From NCBI GenBank assembly GCA_017621875.1, contig JAGASE010000013.1, positions 1 to 64,000 on the forward strand: 64,000 nt of DNA, written 5' to 3'. The notes beneath the pieces are model-generated. The model made no database searches, was not told the origin of the DNA, and saw only the letters and a program-made list of their open reading frames with translations. Below, piece by piece: positions 48,882-57,786 of this stretch. The translations under genes were made by a program, and so were the position numbers. Position 1 is the first letter of the stretch, and every line of letters begins with the position of its first letter. Source of the DNA: Clostridia bacterium (lineage in GTDB: Bacteria > Bacillota > Clostridia > UBA1381).

Positions 48882-50075
48882 ATGAATTTGCTGTTTTTAA
48901 CTTTGTTGGATTTCAAAACGCTGGACGAACAGAATATTTATACGGATTTACTTCGTTTGTTTGTAAAAAAAGGGCATAATGTCGTGGTTATTTCTCCGAC
49001 CGAACGCAGGAATGGTGAAAATACTCACGTTATATCCAAGGACAACTACAAAATTTTAAAGCTGAAAATCGGAAATATACAAAAAACAAATATTATTGAA
49101 AAAGGCATATCGACGGTACTGATTGAAAGTCAGTTTACGGCGGCAATAAAAAAATATTTGAAGGATATAAAATTCGATATGGTGATGTATTCCACACCGC
49201 CGATTACCTTTGCGAATGTTATAAAATTTGTAAAGAAAAGGGATAACGCCAAGTCATACCTGCTTTTGAAGGATATTTTTCCGCAGAACGCGGTTGACCT
49301 CGGAATGTTTTCAAAAAGCAGTCCGATATATAAATTTTTCAGGAGCAAGGAAAAAAGGCTGTACACTGTTTCGGACCGCATAGGCTGTATGTCGGACGCA
49401 AATGTCAGATTTGTGCTGGAGCATAACCCGAAGGTACCGCCCGAAAAGGTGGAGGTGTGTCCTAATGCGATTGAGGTAAAGGACAGCATTATTCTGCCTG
49501 AGGAAAGAGAACAGATTAGGGAAAAATATGAAATCCCTTTAGATAAAACAGTGTTTATATATGGCGGCAATCTGGGAAAACCGCAGGGAATTGACTTTTT
49601 GATTGAATGCTTAAAGAGTCAGAAGGACAGCGAAGATGTATTTTTTGTAATAGTAGGCTCAGGAACAGAGTACCAAAAGCTTAATGATTATTATTCTTCG
49701 GGAGAGCAAAAAAATATAAAGCTTATGCCCTCGGTATCGCGTGATGACTTTGATAAGCTTGTAGCCGCATGCGATGTTGGTATGATTTTTCTTGATAAAC
49801 GGTTTACCATTCCGAATTTCCCGTCAAGACTGCTTTCATATATGCAGGCAGGAATCCCGACTTTTGCCGTAACCGATGTAAACACCGATATCGGTGAGGT
49901 GATTCGTGCAGGCGATTTCGGCTGGTGGAGCGAAAGCGGAAATTTAGAGGCTTTTGTGTCGGTTATGAGTGAAATATCGGCATCAAGTCTTGAGGATAAA
50001 GGAGCTAACGCAAGGAAGTATTTGCTCGAAAACTATACTGTAGAGAGCAACTATAAAATAATTATGGAGCAGTAA
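48882..50075 (+). CDS. Glycosyltransferase family 4 (WbuB-like)
   Basis: A 397-aa GT-B glycosyltransferase. The N-terminal domain has TLLDFKTLDEQNIYTDLLRL and the LLKDIFPQNAVDLGMF motif that I associate with WbuB-type L-FucNAc transferases. The C-terminal domain has IYGGNLGKPQGIDFLIEC and the donor-binding FPSRLLSYMQAGIPTFAV. CapE at the end of the window provides the UDP-L-FucNAc pathway, so L-FucNAc transfer is a reasonable guess. Start is ATG with AGGTGAA upstream. Confidence 0.88.
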   Translation: MNLLFLTLLDFKTLDEQNIYTDLLRLFVKKGHNVVVISPTERRNGENTHVISKDNYKILKLKIGNIQKTNIIEKGISTVLIESQFTAAIKKYLKDIKFDMVMYSTPPITFANVIKFVKKRDNAKSYLLLKDIFPQNAVDLGMFSKSSPIYKFFRSKEKRLYTVSDRIGCMSDANVRFVLEHNPKVPPEKVEVCPNAIEVKDSIILPEEREQIREKYEIPLDKTVFIYGGNLGKPQGIDFLIECLKSQKDSEDVFFVIVGSGTEYQKLNDYYSSGEQKNIKLMPSVSRDDFDKLVAACDVGMIFLDKRFTIPNFPSRLLSYMQAGIPTFAVTDVNTDIGEVIRAGDFGWWSESGNLEAFVSVMSEISASSLEDKGANARKYLLENYTVESNYKIIMEQ

Positions 50076-50076
50076 A

Positions 50077-51270
50077 ATGAGAGTTTTGCAAATAAACAGC
50101 GTGTGCGGAATAAGAAGCACAGGCAGAATCGCAACGGACATTTACCACACCTTAAAGGCGAACGGACATGAATGTGCTGTTGCATACGGCAGAGAAAATC
50201 CGCAGAATATTGATATTAATGATACTATAAAAATCGGAAAAAATTCGGATATTATGGTTCATGCGTTAATGTCGAGAATGACAGATAAAACGGGCTTTTA
50301 TTCCAAAAATGCGACGAAAAAGCTGATAGAGCGGATAAAGGCATATAAGCCTGATATAATACAGCTGCATAATATTCACGGATATTATATTAATATGAAG
50401 GTATTATTTGAATATTTCAAGGCAGCGGACATTCCGGTGGTATGGACGCTTCATGACTGCTGGACCTTTACCGGACATTGTGCCTATTATGATTTCGCAG
50501 GCTGCGACAGGTGGAAAACGGGCTGTTACAGCTGTCCGCAAAAGAAGGAGTATCCGTCAAGCATGCTGCTGGATAACTCGAAAAGAAACTATAATAAAAA
50601 ATCCGAGCTGTTTGGCGGTGTGAAAAATCTGACCTTTATTGCAATATCGGACTGGATTGCTTCTCAGGCAAAGGAGTCATTTTTGAAGGATAAAAGTATA
50701 ACGGTTATCCATAACGGTATTGATTTGGAGCAGTTTAAGCCTACAGAGAGCGATTTCAGAAAAAAGCACAATATAGAAGACAAAAAAATACTATTGGGTG
50801 TCGCCAGCGTGTGGGACAGAAGGAAAGGCTTTGACACTTTTATGGAGCTTTCAAGGAAGATAAGCGATGACGAGGTAATCGTTATGGTGGGGCTTTCGGA
50901 AGAGCGTATAGAACAGCTGCCGGAAAATGTAATCGGAATCAGTAGAACAGACAGCGTAGCCGAGCTTGCACAGATTTATACTGCTGCCGATGTGTTTGTA
51001 AACCCGACTATGGAGGAAGGACTCGGCTTAGTAAATATTGAGGCTCAGGCATGCGGAACGCCTGTTATTACATATAATACCGGCGGAAGCCCGGAATGTG
51101 TGTCGGAAAAAAGCGGCATAGTTGTACCGAAGGGTGATGTTGCGGCACTTCTTGACGCAATAAAGCATGTGGACTTTAAAAAAGAGGACATCCTGGCTCA
51201 TGCTGCAAGGTTTGATAAGACTAAAAAATATGAAGAATATATAGAAGTATACAAGCGGTGCTTAGAATAA
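50077..51270 (+). CDS. Glycosyltransferase family 4
   Basis: A 397-aa GT-B glycosyltransferase, one base after the previous gene. N-terminal acceptor domain contains the WTLHDCWTFTGHCAYY segment and a Cys-rich loop (CDRWKTGCYSCPQ) common in a subgroup of capsule transferases. The C-terminal donor domain has ASVWDRRKGFDTFMEL and PTMEEGLGLVNIEAQACGTP (EX7E motif). Donor and acceptor are unknown. Confidence 0.9.
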   Translation: MRVLQINSVCGIRSTGRIATDIYHTLKANGHECAVAYGRENPQNIDINDTIKIGKNSDIMVHALMSRMTDKTGFYSKNATKKLIERIKAYKPDIIQLHNIHGYYINMKVLFEYFKAADIPVVWTLHDCWTFTGHCAYYDFAGCDRWKTGCYSCPQKKEYPSSMLLDNSKRNYNKKSELFGGVKNLTFIAISDWIASQAKESFLKDKSITVIHNGIDLEQFKPTESDFRKKHNIEDKKILLGVASVWDRRKGFDTFMELSRKISDDEVIVMVGLSEERIEQLPENVIGISRTDSVAELAQIYTAADVFVNPTMEEGLGLVNIEAQACGTPVITYNTGGSPECVSEKSGIVVPKGDVAALLDAIKHVDFKKEDILAHAARFDKTKKYEEYIEVYKRCLE

Positions 51271-51283
51271 AATAAGCTGCTGT

Positions 51284-51346
51284 GCCTTGTCCGCCCGCGG
51301 CAAGGCGTTGTATCGACTTGTGGGCAGAAAGGCTACGGAATTTAAA
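51284..51346 (+). promoter_or_regulatory. Leader RNA element B (homologous to 30477-30547)
   Basis: GCCTTG (51284-51289) pairs with CAAGGC (51301-51306) around a loop TCCGCCCGCGG, followed by GGGCAGAAAGGCTACGGAA and the start codon. Loop, stem and 3' segment match element A before asp23. Here it lies inside the polysaccharide operon, before the thymidylate-kinase-like gene. Confidence 0.6.
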
Positions 51347-51985
51347 ATGATTAGTTTCAGTGGAATTGACTGTGGAGGTAAATCTACACAGATTGATAAA
51401 ATTTACGATTCTTTTAAAAAGCAAAATATTAAATGCAAAATTATTCATAGCCGTATAGGCTATACGCCTATGCTGGAATTTTTGAAAAATCTCATACGCA
51501 AGGATAAGGGACTGTCAGCGGAGGAAAAGGCGGACTACAGAGAAGCAATTCATGCCAATTCAAAAAAGCGTACACTCCTTTTGTGGCTGTCGATTATGGA
51601 TATGGCATTGTATTACGGAATATATTTCAGAGTAATTGAGCTTTTCGGAACGACAATTCTTGCCGACAGATATTACTGGGATTCATGTATAGACCTTGAG
51701 CTTAAATACTCTGATATTGATTATAAATCATGGCTTGTGTGGAAGCTTTGCAAAAGGATTTACCTAAAACCGAAGCACTCGGTTATTTATGTAATTCCGG
51801 CAGAGGTGTCCATGTACCGCTCAACGCTTAAGGACGAGCCATGGCCGGAGCCGATAGAGGTGAGAGAAAAAAGAATAGGCAAATATATGGATGAAATAGA
51901 GCTTGGCAGATGGAAGTATGTAATTGACGCAACAAAATCCATAGATGAAGTGTTTGATGAAACGATGGAGTTTATTAAAAAATGA
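51347..51985 (+). CDS. Thymidylate-kinase-like P-loop kinase
   Basis: A 212-aa protein of the dTMP kinase-like superfamily. Walker A GIDCGGKST is at residues 6-14, the DR motif with substrate contact in ADRYYWDSCID near 104, and a Lid-like YRSTLKDEPWPEPIEVREKR near 162. It differs from housekeeping Tmk by an unusual acidic/Pro lid and an inserted hydrophobic helix (LLWLSIMDMALYYGIYF), so a nucleoside or other small alcohol/phosphate substrate is possible. The ATG follows leader element B. It overlaps the next gene by 4 bases, tying it to the APH-like kinase. Confidence 0.85.
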   Translation: MISFSGIDCGGKSTQIDKIYDSFKKQNIKCKIIHSRIGYTPMLEFLKNLIRKDKGLSAEEKADYREAIHANSKKRTLLLWLSIMDMALYYGIYFRVIELFGTTILADRYYWDSCIDLELKYSDIDYKSWLVWKLCKRIYLKPKHSVIYVIPAEVSMYRSTLKDEPWPEPIEVREKRIGKYMDEIELGRWKYVIDATKSIDEVFDETMEFIKK

Positions 51986-53043
51986 AAATATCATATATGA
52001 TGAAGAGAGAGAGTTTTTATAAAATCAATGAAAAAACTCTTATGAAATTCTTCCCGAAGTCTAATGAAAAAAGCCGGCTGTATATTTATCCGGAGCTTAA
52101 TGCGATTATCCGAAAGAGACCGGCAGGCGAGGTCAAGAAATATCTGTATACCGAGTTTCACGTAAAAAGTGCGTGGTACAAAAGACTGCTTGTGTGGTTT
52201 TACACAAGAATATGCCTTAACACCTTCGGACTTTTGTCGTCCAAGCGGATTGATATAGACGCAAATATTTCGGAGGATATATTGATTTATCCCTGTAACC
52301 GAAAGTACCGCATTTTTGATTTTTCCAAAGAAACGGTGTCGGTGGTTGTAAAATACGGATTTCCGAATCATTGCTTAAAGCGTGAAATTGATTTCAGGGT
52401 TAATAACAGTGATTGTGAATTTATTTCACCGATAGTTGAGCATTCAGATTTTTGTTATACGGAAAAAATCATAAAGGGTGTGCCGCTTGCGAGAATATCT
52501 AAAAATTATGACGAGCTTAAGCGTGACGCACTGAAAATCTGGAGCGATTTTGCAGCCAAAACAAAGAAAACGGTAAGCTCACAGGAGTATGCGAAAACGC
52601 TTTCGGAGCAGGCGGAAAAGCTAAAGCAGCGGATAAAAAAGAAGGATAAAAAAATAGATTTTGAGCTTCTTGAGGACGTTTTTGAAAAGCTTTTGGGAAA
52701 GCTTTCAAAAAGCGGCGAAAGTGTCGATGTGATGCTGAGCCACGGCGACCTTCAGGAGGGCAATATATGGATAGAGGACGACACAAATAAAATCTATATC
52801 ATTGACTGGGAGTCAGTTTTGGAAAGAAGTGCATGGTATGATAATGCCGTTTTATATGACGGAATAAGAAACGGTGCAAACTTTTGCAAATTCTGCACAA
52901 CGCATAGCTTAGAGCATGTAACTGTTGCTGCCGAGGAGGTAATATACAGAATGGACGAGCTTTGCGAGCTGCCGGAGGATTATGGCACGGACGATTTTAA
53001 TAACTTTATAAAAAAATTATCGGAGAGTATAAAAAATGTTTGA
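51982..53043 (+). CDS. APH/choline-kinase-fold phosphotransferase
   Basis: A 353-aa kinase-like protein. Brenner's motif is LSHGDLQEGNIW with catalytic Asp256 and Asn261, and the metal-binding Asp275 is in IIDWESV, the pattern of aminoglycoside, choline and hydroxyl-sugar kinases. The N-lobe is divergent (residues 1-150), with an ATP-lysine possibly in VVVKYGF. A basic helix (KLKQRIKKKDKKID) sits in the middle. It is tightly coupled to the thymidylate-kinase-like gene upstream and the nucleotidyltransferase downstream (8-base overlap). The substrate is unknown. No resistance role is implied by the context. Confidence 0.82.
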   Translation: MKISYMMKRESFYKINEKTLMKFFPKSNEKSRLYIYPELNAIIRKRPAGEVKKYLYTEFHVKSAWYKRLLVWFYTRICLNTFGLLSSKRIDIDANISEDILIYPCNRKYRIFDFSKETVSVVVKYGFPNHCLKREIDFRVNNSDCEFISPIVEHSDFCYTEKIIKGVPLARISKNYDELKRDALKIWSDFAAKTKKTVSSQEYAKTLSEQAEKLKQRIKKKDKKIDFELLEDVFEKLLGKLSKSGESVDVMLSHGDLQEGNIWIEDDTNKIYIIDWESVLERSAWYDNAVLYDGIRNGANFCKFCTTHSLEHVTVAAEEVIYRMDELCELPEDYGTDDFNNFIKKLSESIKNV

Positions 53044-54199
53044 GATTTTAAATGACAAATATATAAATTTGCTGCTTTCACTTACAAAAGAGAGCGGCGG
53101 CTATGAGGAGCTTAAGCCGATTTTAGCGGAAATTGACATGAAAAAGCTGTTTGATATAGCGGTCGCACATGAGCTGGACGGAGTAGCTGCGGCAAAAATA
53201 ATTAAGTATGATTTGTGCGAGCTGCCCGATTACTGGAAAAAGAAGTATGATGAAGAAACACAGAGGCTGACCTTTTTGAAAAATAAAGCAACCGATATCT
53301 GCAGAATAATGGACGAAAACGGCATAAAAATGGTCGTTTTGAAAAACGGCGGAATTATGTCGGATATGATTGAGGACCCTGCGGCGTGTCCGATGGAGGA
53401 TATAGATTCTCTTGTCAAGAAATCGGATTTCAAAAAGGCACACGAGATATTGATTAACAACGGATTTGTATTCAAATTCCGAAGTGAGTACGAGTTTGAA
53501 AAGCTTGAAGAAGCTTATCGTGACGGCTCAACGGAATATTACATAGAAATGCCGGACGGCAATAAGATGTGGTTTGAGCTTGCGTGGAGAGCAGTTGCCG
53601 GCAGATGGATAAGGCTGGATAAGGAGCCTGATACTGATGATCTTATGAAGGACGCATACTATGCCGAAGGCACAAAGGTGGGAATTTTATCGCCGGAGGA
53701 TAATCTTCTGCAGGTTTGTATTCACACAGCAAAGCACTCGTATGTTCGTGCTCCGGGCTTAAGGCTTCATATGGACGTAGACAGAATAGTAAATCACAAG
53801 AGCATTGACTGGGATTTGTTTATAAAGAAGGTCAATGCTGCACATGTAAGGGTAGCGGTTTACTTTTCTCTGCTTATTCCTTATAAGATATTGGGAACTC
53901 CGATTCCTGACTTTGTTTTAGAGCAGTTAAAGCCGAAAAAAGCAAAGGAAAAACGGATATATACGCTTTTATCAAACGCAGGTCTTTTGTATCCTAAAAA
54001 GCGGAAGTTTTCAAAGCTACAGTTTTTGAAATTTCAGATGTCACTTTACGATTCCGCTGAGGATATGCTTGCGGTGCTGTATCCGAAAAACGGTAAGCTG
54101 CATGAGCTGTATCAATATAAAAATCCGCTTCTTACGCCATATTACATTCTGCTGAGAGGCTTGGATTTGGTAGGCATAAGAAAGAAGAAAAAAGACTGA
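53036..54199 (+). CDS. Nucleotidyltransferase family protein (NTP_transf_5-like)
   Basis: A 387-aa protein. The polymerase-beta-type nucleotidyltransferase core is visible as VVLKNGGIMSDMIEDP (residues 98-113) and MEDIDSLV with metal-binding Asp122 and Asp124. A large C-terminal helical region (LLQVCIHTAKHSYVRAPGLRLHMDVDRI) matches the second conserved block of the NTP_transf_5 family. The position of the usual Arg before DID is occupied by PAACPM, so activity may differ from the copy at 61730. Overlap of 8 bases with the kinase upstream suggests sequential action. Confidence 0.82.
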   Translation: MFEILNDKYINLLLSLTKESGGYEELKPILAEIDMKKLFDIAVAHELDGVAAAKIIKYDLCELPDYWKKKYDEETQRLTFLKNKATDICRIMDENGIKMVVLKNGGIMSDMIEDPAACPMEDIDSLVKKSDFKKAHEILINNGFVFKFRSEYEFEKLEEAYRDGSTEYYIEMPDGNKMWFELAWRAVAGRWIRLDKEPDTDDLMKDAYYAEGTKVGILSPEDNLLQVCIHTAKHSYVRAPGLRLHMDVDRIVNHKSIDWDLFIKKVNAAHVRVAVYFSLLIPYKILGTPIPDFVLEQLKPKKAKEKRIYTLLSNAGLLYPKKRKFSKLQFLKFQMSLYDSAEDMLAVLYPKNGKLHELYQYKNPLLTPYYILLRGLDLVGIRKKKKD

Positions 54200-54229
54200 T
54201 TTTACCGAAATCAAAATAGTAGGTGTATT

Positions 54230-55486
54230 ATGGAAAATAAACCAAAAGTAATAGTGGTACACCCCGATAAACAGCATTCCTTTATGACCGCAAAAGCAAT
54301 AAAGGATATGGGTGTACTGGATAAATATATAACGACCGTATATGACAAAAATGCGTCCTTTACGCATATACTGGCAAGCCTTTTAAAGGGGAATTTCAGG
54401 AAAAAGCTGAAGGCACACAAAAGCGGACTGCTTGAGGACAGCGATGTAAAGCAGTATGCAGAGCTGACGAGCCTGTTTTTGTTTATTTTGGTACGTATTG
54501 ACAAAACAAAGCGTATTTACACAATGGTTAAAAAAATGAGGGATAAAGCCTTCAATAAAAAGGTAGTGCGTTATTGCAGAAAGAATAATATTGACGCGGT
54601 TATATCCTTTGACACTCTTTCGGCGGAGATTTTTACTGATATTGACAAATTAGGGCTTAAAACAAAGAAAATCATTGATATGTCCGCACCGTATTTCCCA
54701 TACATGAGTGATATATTTGCACGCGAGGCGGAGGCTGCGGGAGAAAAATCCAAGCTGTATGACGAGCTTGCCTCGGAGCTTTATGAACACTGGAAAGCAC
54801 AAAGCAAGCAGGAAATACGGCTTGCCGATGCATTTTTGGTGGCGTCTGATTTCACAAAAAAATCCTTGGTTGAAAGCGGAGCAGACAGCGATAAGATATA
54901 TAAATGCCTATACGGAATGAATACCGGGTTTTTCAATGCGGATGAGAGAACGCAGAAAGAGGGAAACGGTCTTAACTGCATATACGTGGGAAATATCACC
55001 GAGCAGAAGGGCTGTAGGTATCTGTTTGAGGTAATCAAAAAAACGCAGAATACCGACATCAAATTTACTCTTGTCGGTGCATATGATGCAGAAAATCCGA
55101 TGATGAAGGAATGCAGAGAGATTTGTGAATTTACGGGATACATTCTTGCACCTGAGCTTAAAAAGAGACTATCAGAGTCCGATGTTATGATTTTTCCGTC
55201 TTTGGCGGACGGCTTCGGCTTTGCGGTTTTAGAGGCGATGGCGTGCGGCGTAGTGCCGATTTGTTCTCACAATGCGGGAGTTTCCTCCGTCATTGATGAG
55301 GGAGTGTCCGGATTTTGTATTGACGCACAGAGCTGGGAGCAGGCACTTGAAAAACTAATGTATTTAGATGAGAACAGGGACGTATTAAAAACCATGAGTG
55401 AAAATGCGGCCGCAAAGGCAAAAAGCATGACATGGGAGAGCTATTATAAAGATGTTCAGAACGCGGTTAGAGATATTATAAAGTAA
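54230..55486 (+). CDS. Glycosyltransferase family 4
   Basis: A 418-aa GT-B enzyme. The N-terminal half is helical with DMSAPYFPYMSDIFAREAEA, a segment seen in a capsule-associated subgroup. The C-terminal donor domain has YVGNITEQKGCRYLFEVI and the EX7E-like FPSLADGFGFAVLEAMACGV. Start is ATG 30 bases after the nucleotidyltransferase gene. The linkage formed cannot be predicted. Confidence 0.9.
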   Translation: MENKPKVIVVHPDKQHSFMTAKAIKDMGVLDKYITTVYDKNASFTHILASLLKGNFRKKLKAHKSGLLEDSDVKQYAELTSLFLFILVRIDKTKRIYTMVKKMRDKAFNKKVVRYCRKNNIDAVISFDTLSAEIFTDIDKLGLKTKKIIDMSAPYFPYMSDIFAREAEAAGEKSKLYDELASELYEHWKAQSKQEIRLADAFLVASDFTKKSLVESGADSDKIYKCLYGMNTGFFNADERTQKEGNGLNCIYVGNITEQKGCRYLFEVIKKTQNTDIKFTLVGAYDAENPMMKECREICEFTGYILAPELKKRLSESDVMIFPSLADGFGFAVLEAMACGVVPICSHNAGVSSVIDEGVSGFCIDAQSWEQALEKLMYLDENRDVLKTMSENAAAKAKSMTWESYYKDVQNAVRDIIK

Positions 55487-55502
55487 TCAGAGGTGTTAAT
55501 AG

Positions 55503-56582
55503 TTGAAGTGTGGTGTTATAACCTTTCACAGGGCAATAAATTACGGCGGAGTTCTGCAGGCGTATGCTCTGCAGCAGGCAATAGGTAAGCTTGGGGCAGA
55601 GACCGAGGTAATAGATTATTACTGCGAGCCGATAGAGAGTATGTATAGGCCAAAGCTTAGGGATATTTTTAAGATAAACAATCAGAAACGTTTTATTTCC
55701 GCAATACTGAAAAACGGTATCTTGAAGTTTAACAACAGCGGCTTTGAAAAATTTCGCGAAAAATATTTAAAGGTAAGCAGTAAAAAATATTATTCCAAGG
55801 CAGAGCTTGAAAAAGCAGAGTATGACGCGTATATAACCGGCAGCGACCAGGTGTGGAGCTATTACTGTGCCGGCTTTGATAAGGCATATTTTCTGGATTT
55901 TGTTAAGGATTCAAAGAAGAAAAACGCCTATGCTGCAAGCTTTGGAGTGGGCAGCATACCTGAGAATTTAAACGATGAATATTATTCGTTGCTCAATGAT
56001 TTTAATTTTATCTCGGTACGCGAAAGCGACGGTGCAAAAATAATTGATTCGATTATGCACAAGGAGGTTCCGGTTGTGCCGGACCCTACAATGCTTCTTA
56101 ATAAAGAGGAATGGAGCAGGCTTTTGCCCGAAAAAAAGGCTGCCGATGGTAAGTATATATTAATTTATATGATTGCCGAGGACGATGAGCTTGTCAGCGA
56201 GGCGATTAAGTGGTCAAGAAAATGTAACATGAAGGTATGCTACATAAACGACAGGCTTTACAAAAAGAAGGGTGTTACAAACTTAAGAAAGGTTTCTCCC
56301 GAACAATGGGTAGATTTATTTATGGACGCCGAATATGTATTTACAAATTCATTTCATGGCGTGGCATTCAGTATTAATTTTGGAAAACCGCTGTATGTAC
56401 GCGGCTTAAAAAGCAATACAAAGGTCAATTCCAGAATTAGCAACATTTTGGAAAAGTATTCCATTACAAGCTGCATGACAGAAACTTCTCCGCAGCCGAC
56501 CAATCTTGACGCAGTAGCTGCAAAAACGGAGGAGGACCGCAGGTGCGGAATGGAAGCTTTAAAGCAGATTCTTATGGGGTGA
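55503..56582 (+). CDS. Polysaccharide pyruvyl transferase family protein
   Basis: A 359-aa PF04230-type protein, a GT-B-like fold that uses phosphoenolpyruvate to form pyruvyl ketals on sugars in the characterised members. Family features are GVITFHRAINYGGVLQAYAL at the N-terminus, YDAYITGSDQVWS near 115 and the C-terminal VFTNSFHGVAFSI with the conserved His. Translation starts at TTG, 7 bases after GAGGTG. It predicts an acidic substituent on the glycan, although many family members are uncharacterised. Confidence 0.9.
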   Translation: MKCGVITFHRAINYGGVLQAYALQQAIGKLGAETEVIDYYCEPIESMYRPKLRDIFKINNQKRFISAILKNGILKFNNSGFEKFREKYLKVSSKKYYSKAELEKAEYDAYITGSDQVWSYYCAGFDKAYFLDFVKDSKKKNAYAASFGVGSIPENLNDEYYSLLNDFNFISVRESDGAKIIDSIMHKEVPVVPDPTMLLNKEEWSRLLPEKKAADGKYILIYMIAEDDELVSEAIKWSRKCNMKVCYINDRLYKKKGVTNLRKVSPEQWVDLFMDAEYVFTNSFHGVAFSINFGKPLYVRGLKSNTKVNSRISNILEKYSITSCMTETSPQPTNLDAVAAKTEEDRRCGMEALKQILMG

Positions 56583-56586
56583 ACTT

Positions 56587-57786
56587 ATGTGGCCGATAAT
56601 TTCGACATTATTATTAGACGCTTATGTGGCATTATTATCCTTGCAGGTAAACGGTGTGGTTGCTTCAACCGATGGTATCAGATTATATATAATTCTTTTC
56701 TTTGCAGCAGAGTGTGCATGTATTTTGCTGTTTAAAAATTCAAATAAAATGTCTTCTACCAAGGTAAGCGTAAATACATTTTTAGGTACAGCTGTTATTT
56801 ATACGCTTTACATAGTTGCATATCTTATGATTGTAAGAATGTCTACGGGAAGAATGCTTGAGATATTGTTCTTTCCGCTGTGTATAATAATAACGCACAT
56901 AAATTACAGGCAAGTAAAGGATATGAAAACGTTTGACAGGATTATAGATATCCAGTTTTATCTTCTTTTGGTTGTGGCGGCGATTTTCTTTATGGCACAG
57001 ATTATGCATCGTGGAGATTATACCAAAAATATAAATACGGTTTATTATGTGGTTTTTACTCTTCCGTTTATATTGTGCCATGATAAAAAGAGAAAAAGAA
57101 ACATCGGACTTTTAATTATTCTTCTTTGCGTATTCTGGTCCACAAAGCGAGCACCGCTTATTGCAATAGGTACAGTACTTCTGTTTGCATATAAGGATAA
57201 AACAAATACAAGTGCCTTAAAAATAATTTCGCGTATTATTATGATAGTCGCACTGGCACTTTTGCTTAACTATATTTTCGATAAGTATTTGGAGATAAAT
57301 ATTTTAGACAGACTGTTAAAGCTGGGAAGCGACGGAGGTTCGGGACGAGTAGAGCTGGCAGGAAATGCGATTGACGCACTCAAAAATAATAATATTTTCG
57401 AGTGGATATTCGGGCACAGGCTTTATACAACGTCCAGTGTTTTCAGATTCGGAGCACATAATGACTTCCTTGAGGTTGTGTTCAGAATGGGACTTGTAGG
57501 ATTTTTGATATATCTGAACTTTTTCAAAACGATGTTTTCCCATGCACGGGAATGTAAGCATTCGGGCGATGAAAAGGGAGCACAGATGATATATGCGGCA
57601 TTTTATATGTTTGTAATTATATCATTTTCAAGTCAGCTTATTTATCTGCCTACATATATCTCATTGATTGCGATGGCAGTGAGCCTTGCGGTGTGCAGAA
57701 ACAGACTAATGACATCACTTGATTCGGAAGATAGTGAGAATGATAATGCAGAAGGTAATATGATTGATAATCGGAGAGCTGTATAA
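56587..57786 (+). CDS. Wzy-like polysaccharide polymerase (O-antigen ligase family)
   Basis: A 399-aa membrane protein with about ten predicted helices. The large extracytoplasmic loop carries GSGRVELAGNAIDALKNN and GAHNDFLEVVFRMGLVGFL, which match the Wzy/WaaL family loop with its conserved Arg and His. It should join undecaprenyl-linked repeat units outside the membrane. The C-terminus is hydrophilic and acidic (DSEDSENDNAEGN). The gene ends one base into the next ATG, indicating coupling. Confidence 0.85.
   Translation: MWPIISTLLLDAYVALLSLQVNGVVASTDGIRLYIILFFAAECACILLFKNSNKMSSTKVSVNTFLGTAVIYTLYIVAYLMIVRMSTGRMLEILFFPLCIIITHINYRQVKDMKTFDRIIDIQFYLLLVVAAIFFMAQIMHRGDYTKNINTVYYVVFTLPFILCHDKKRKRNIGLLIILLCVFWSTKRAPLIAIGTVLLFAYKDKTNTSALKIISRIIMIVALALLLNYIFDKYLEINILDRLLKLGSDGGSGRVELAGNAIDALKNNNIFEWIFGHRLYTTSSVFRFGAHNDFLEVVFRMGLVGFLIYLNFFKTMFSHARECKHSGDEKGAQMIYAAFYMFVIISFSSQLIYLPTYISLIAMAVSLAVCRNRLMTSLDSEDSENDNAEGNMIDNRRAV

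Noticed and set aside
51982-53043. Antibiotic resistance gene (aminoglycoside phosphotransferase)
   Set aside because: Only the shared APH fold is visible. The gene is translationally coupled within a polysaccharide operon and lacks specific resistance-enzyme features.
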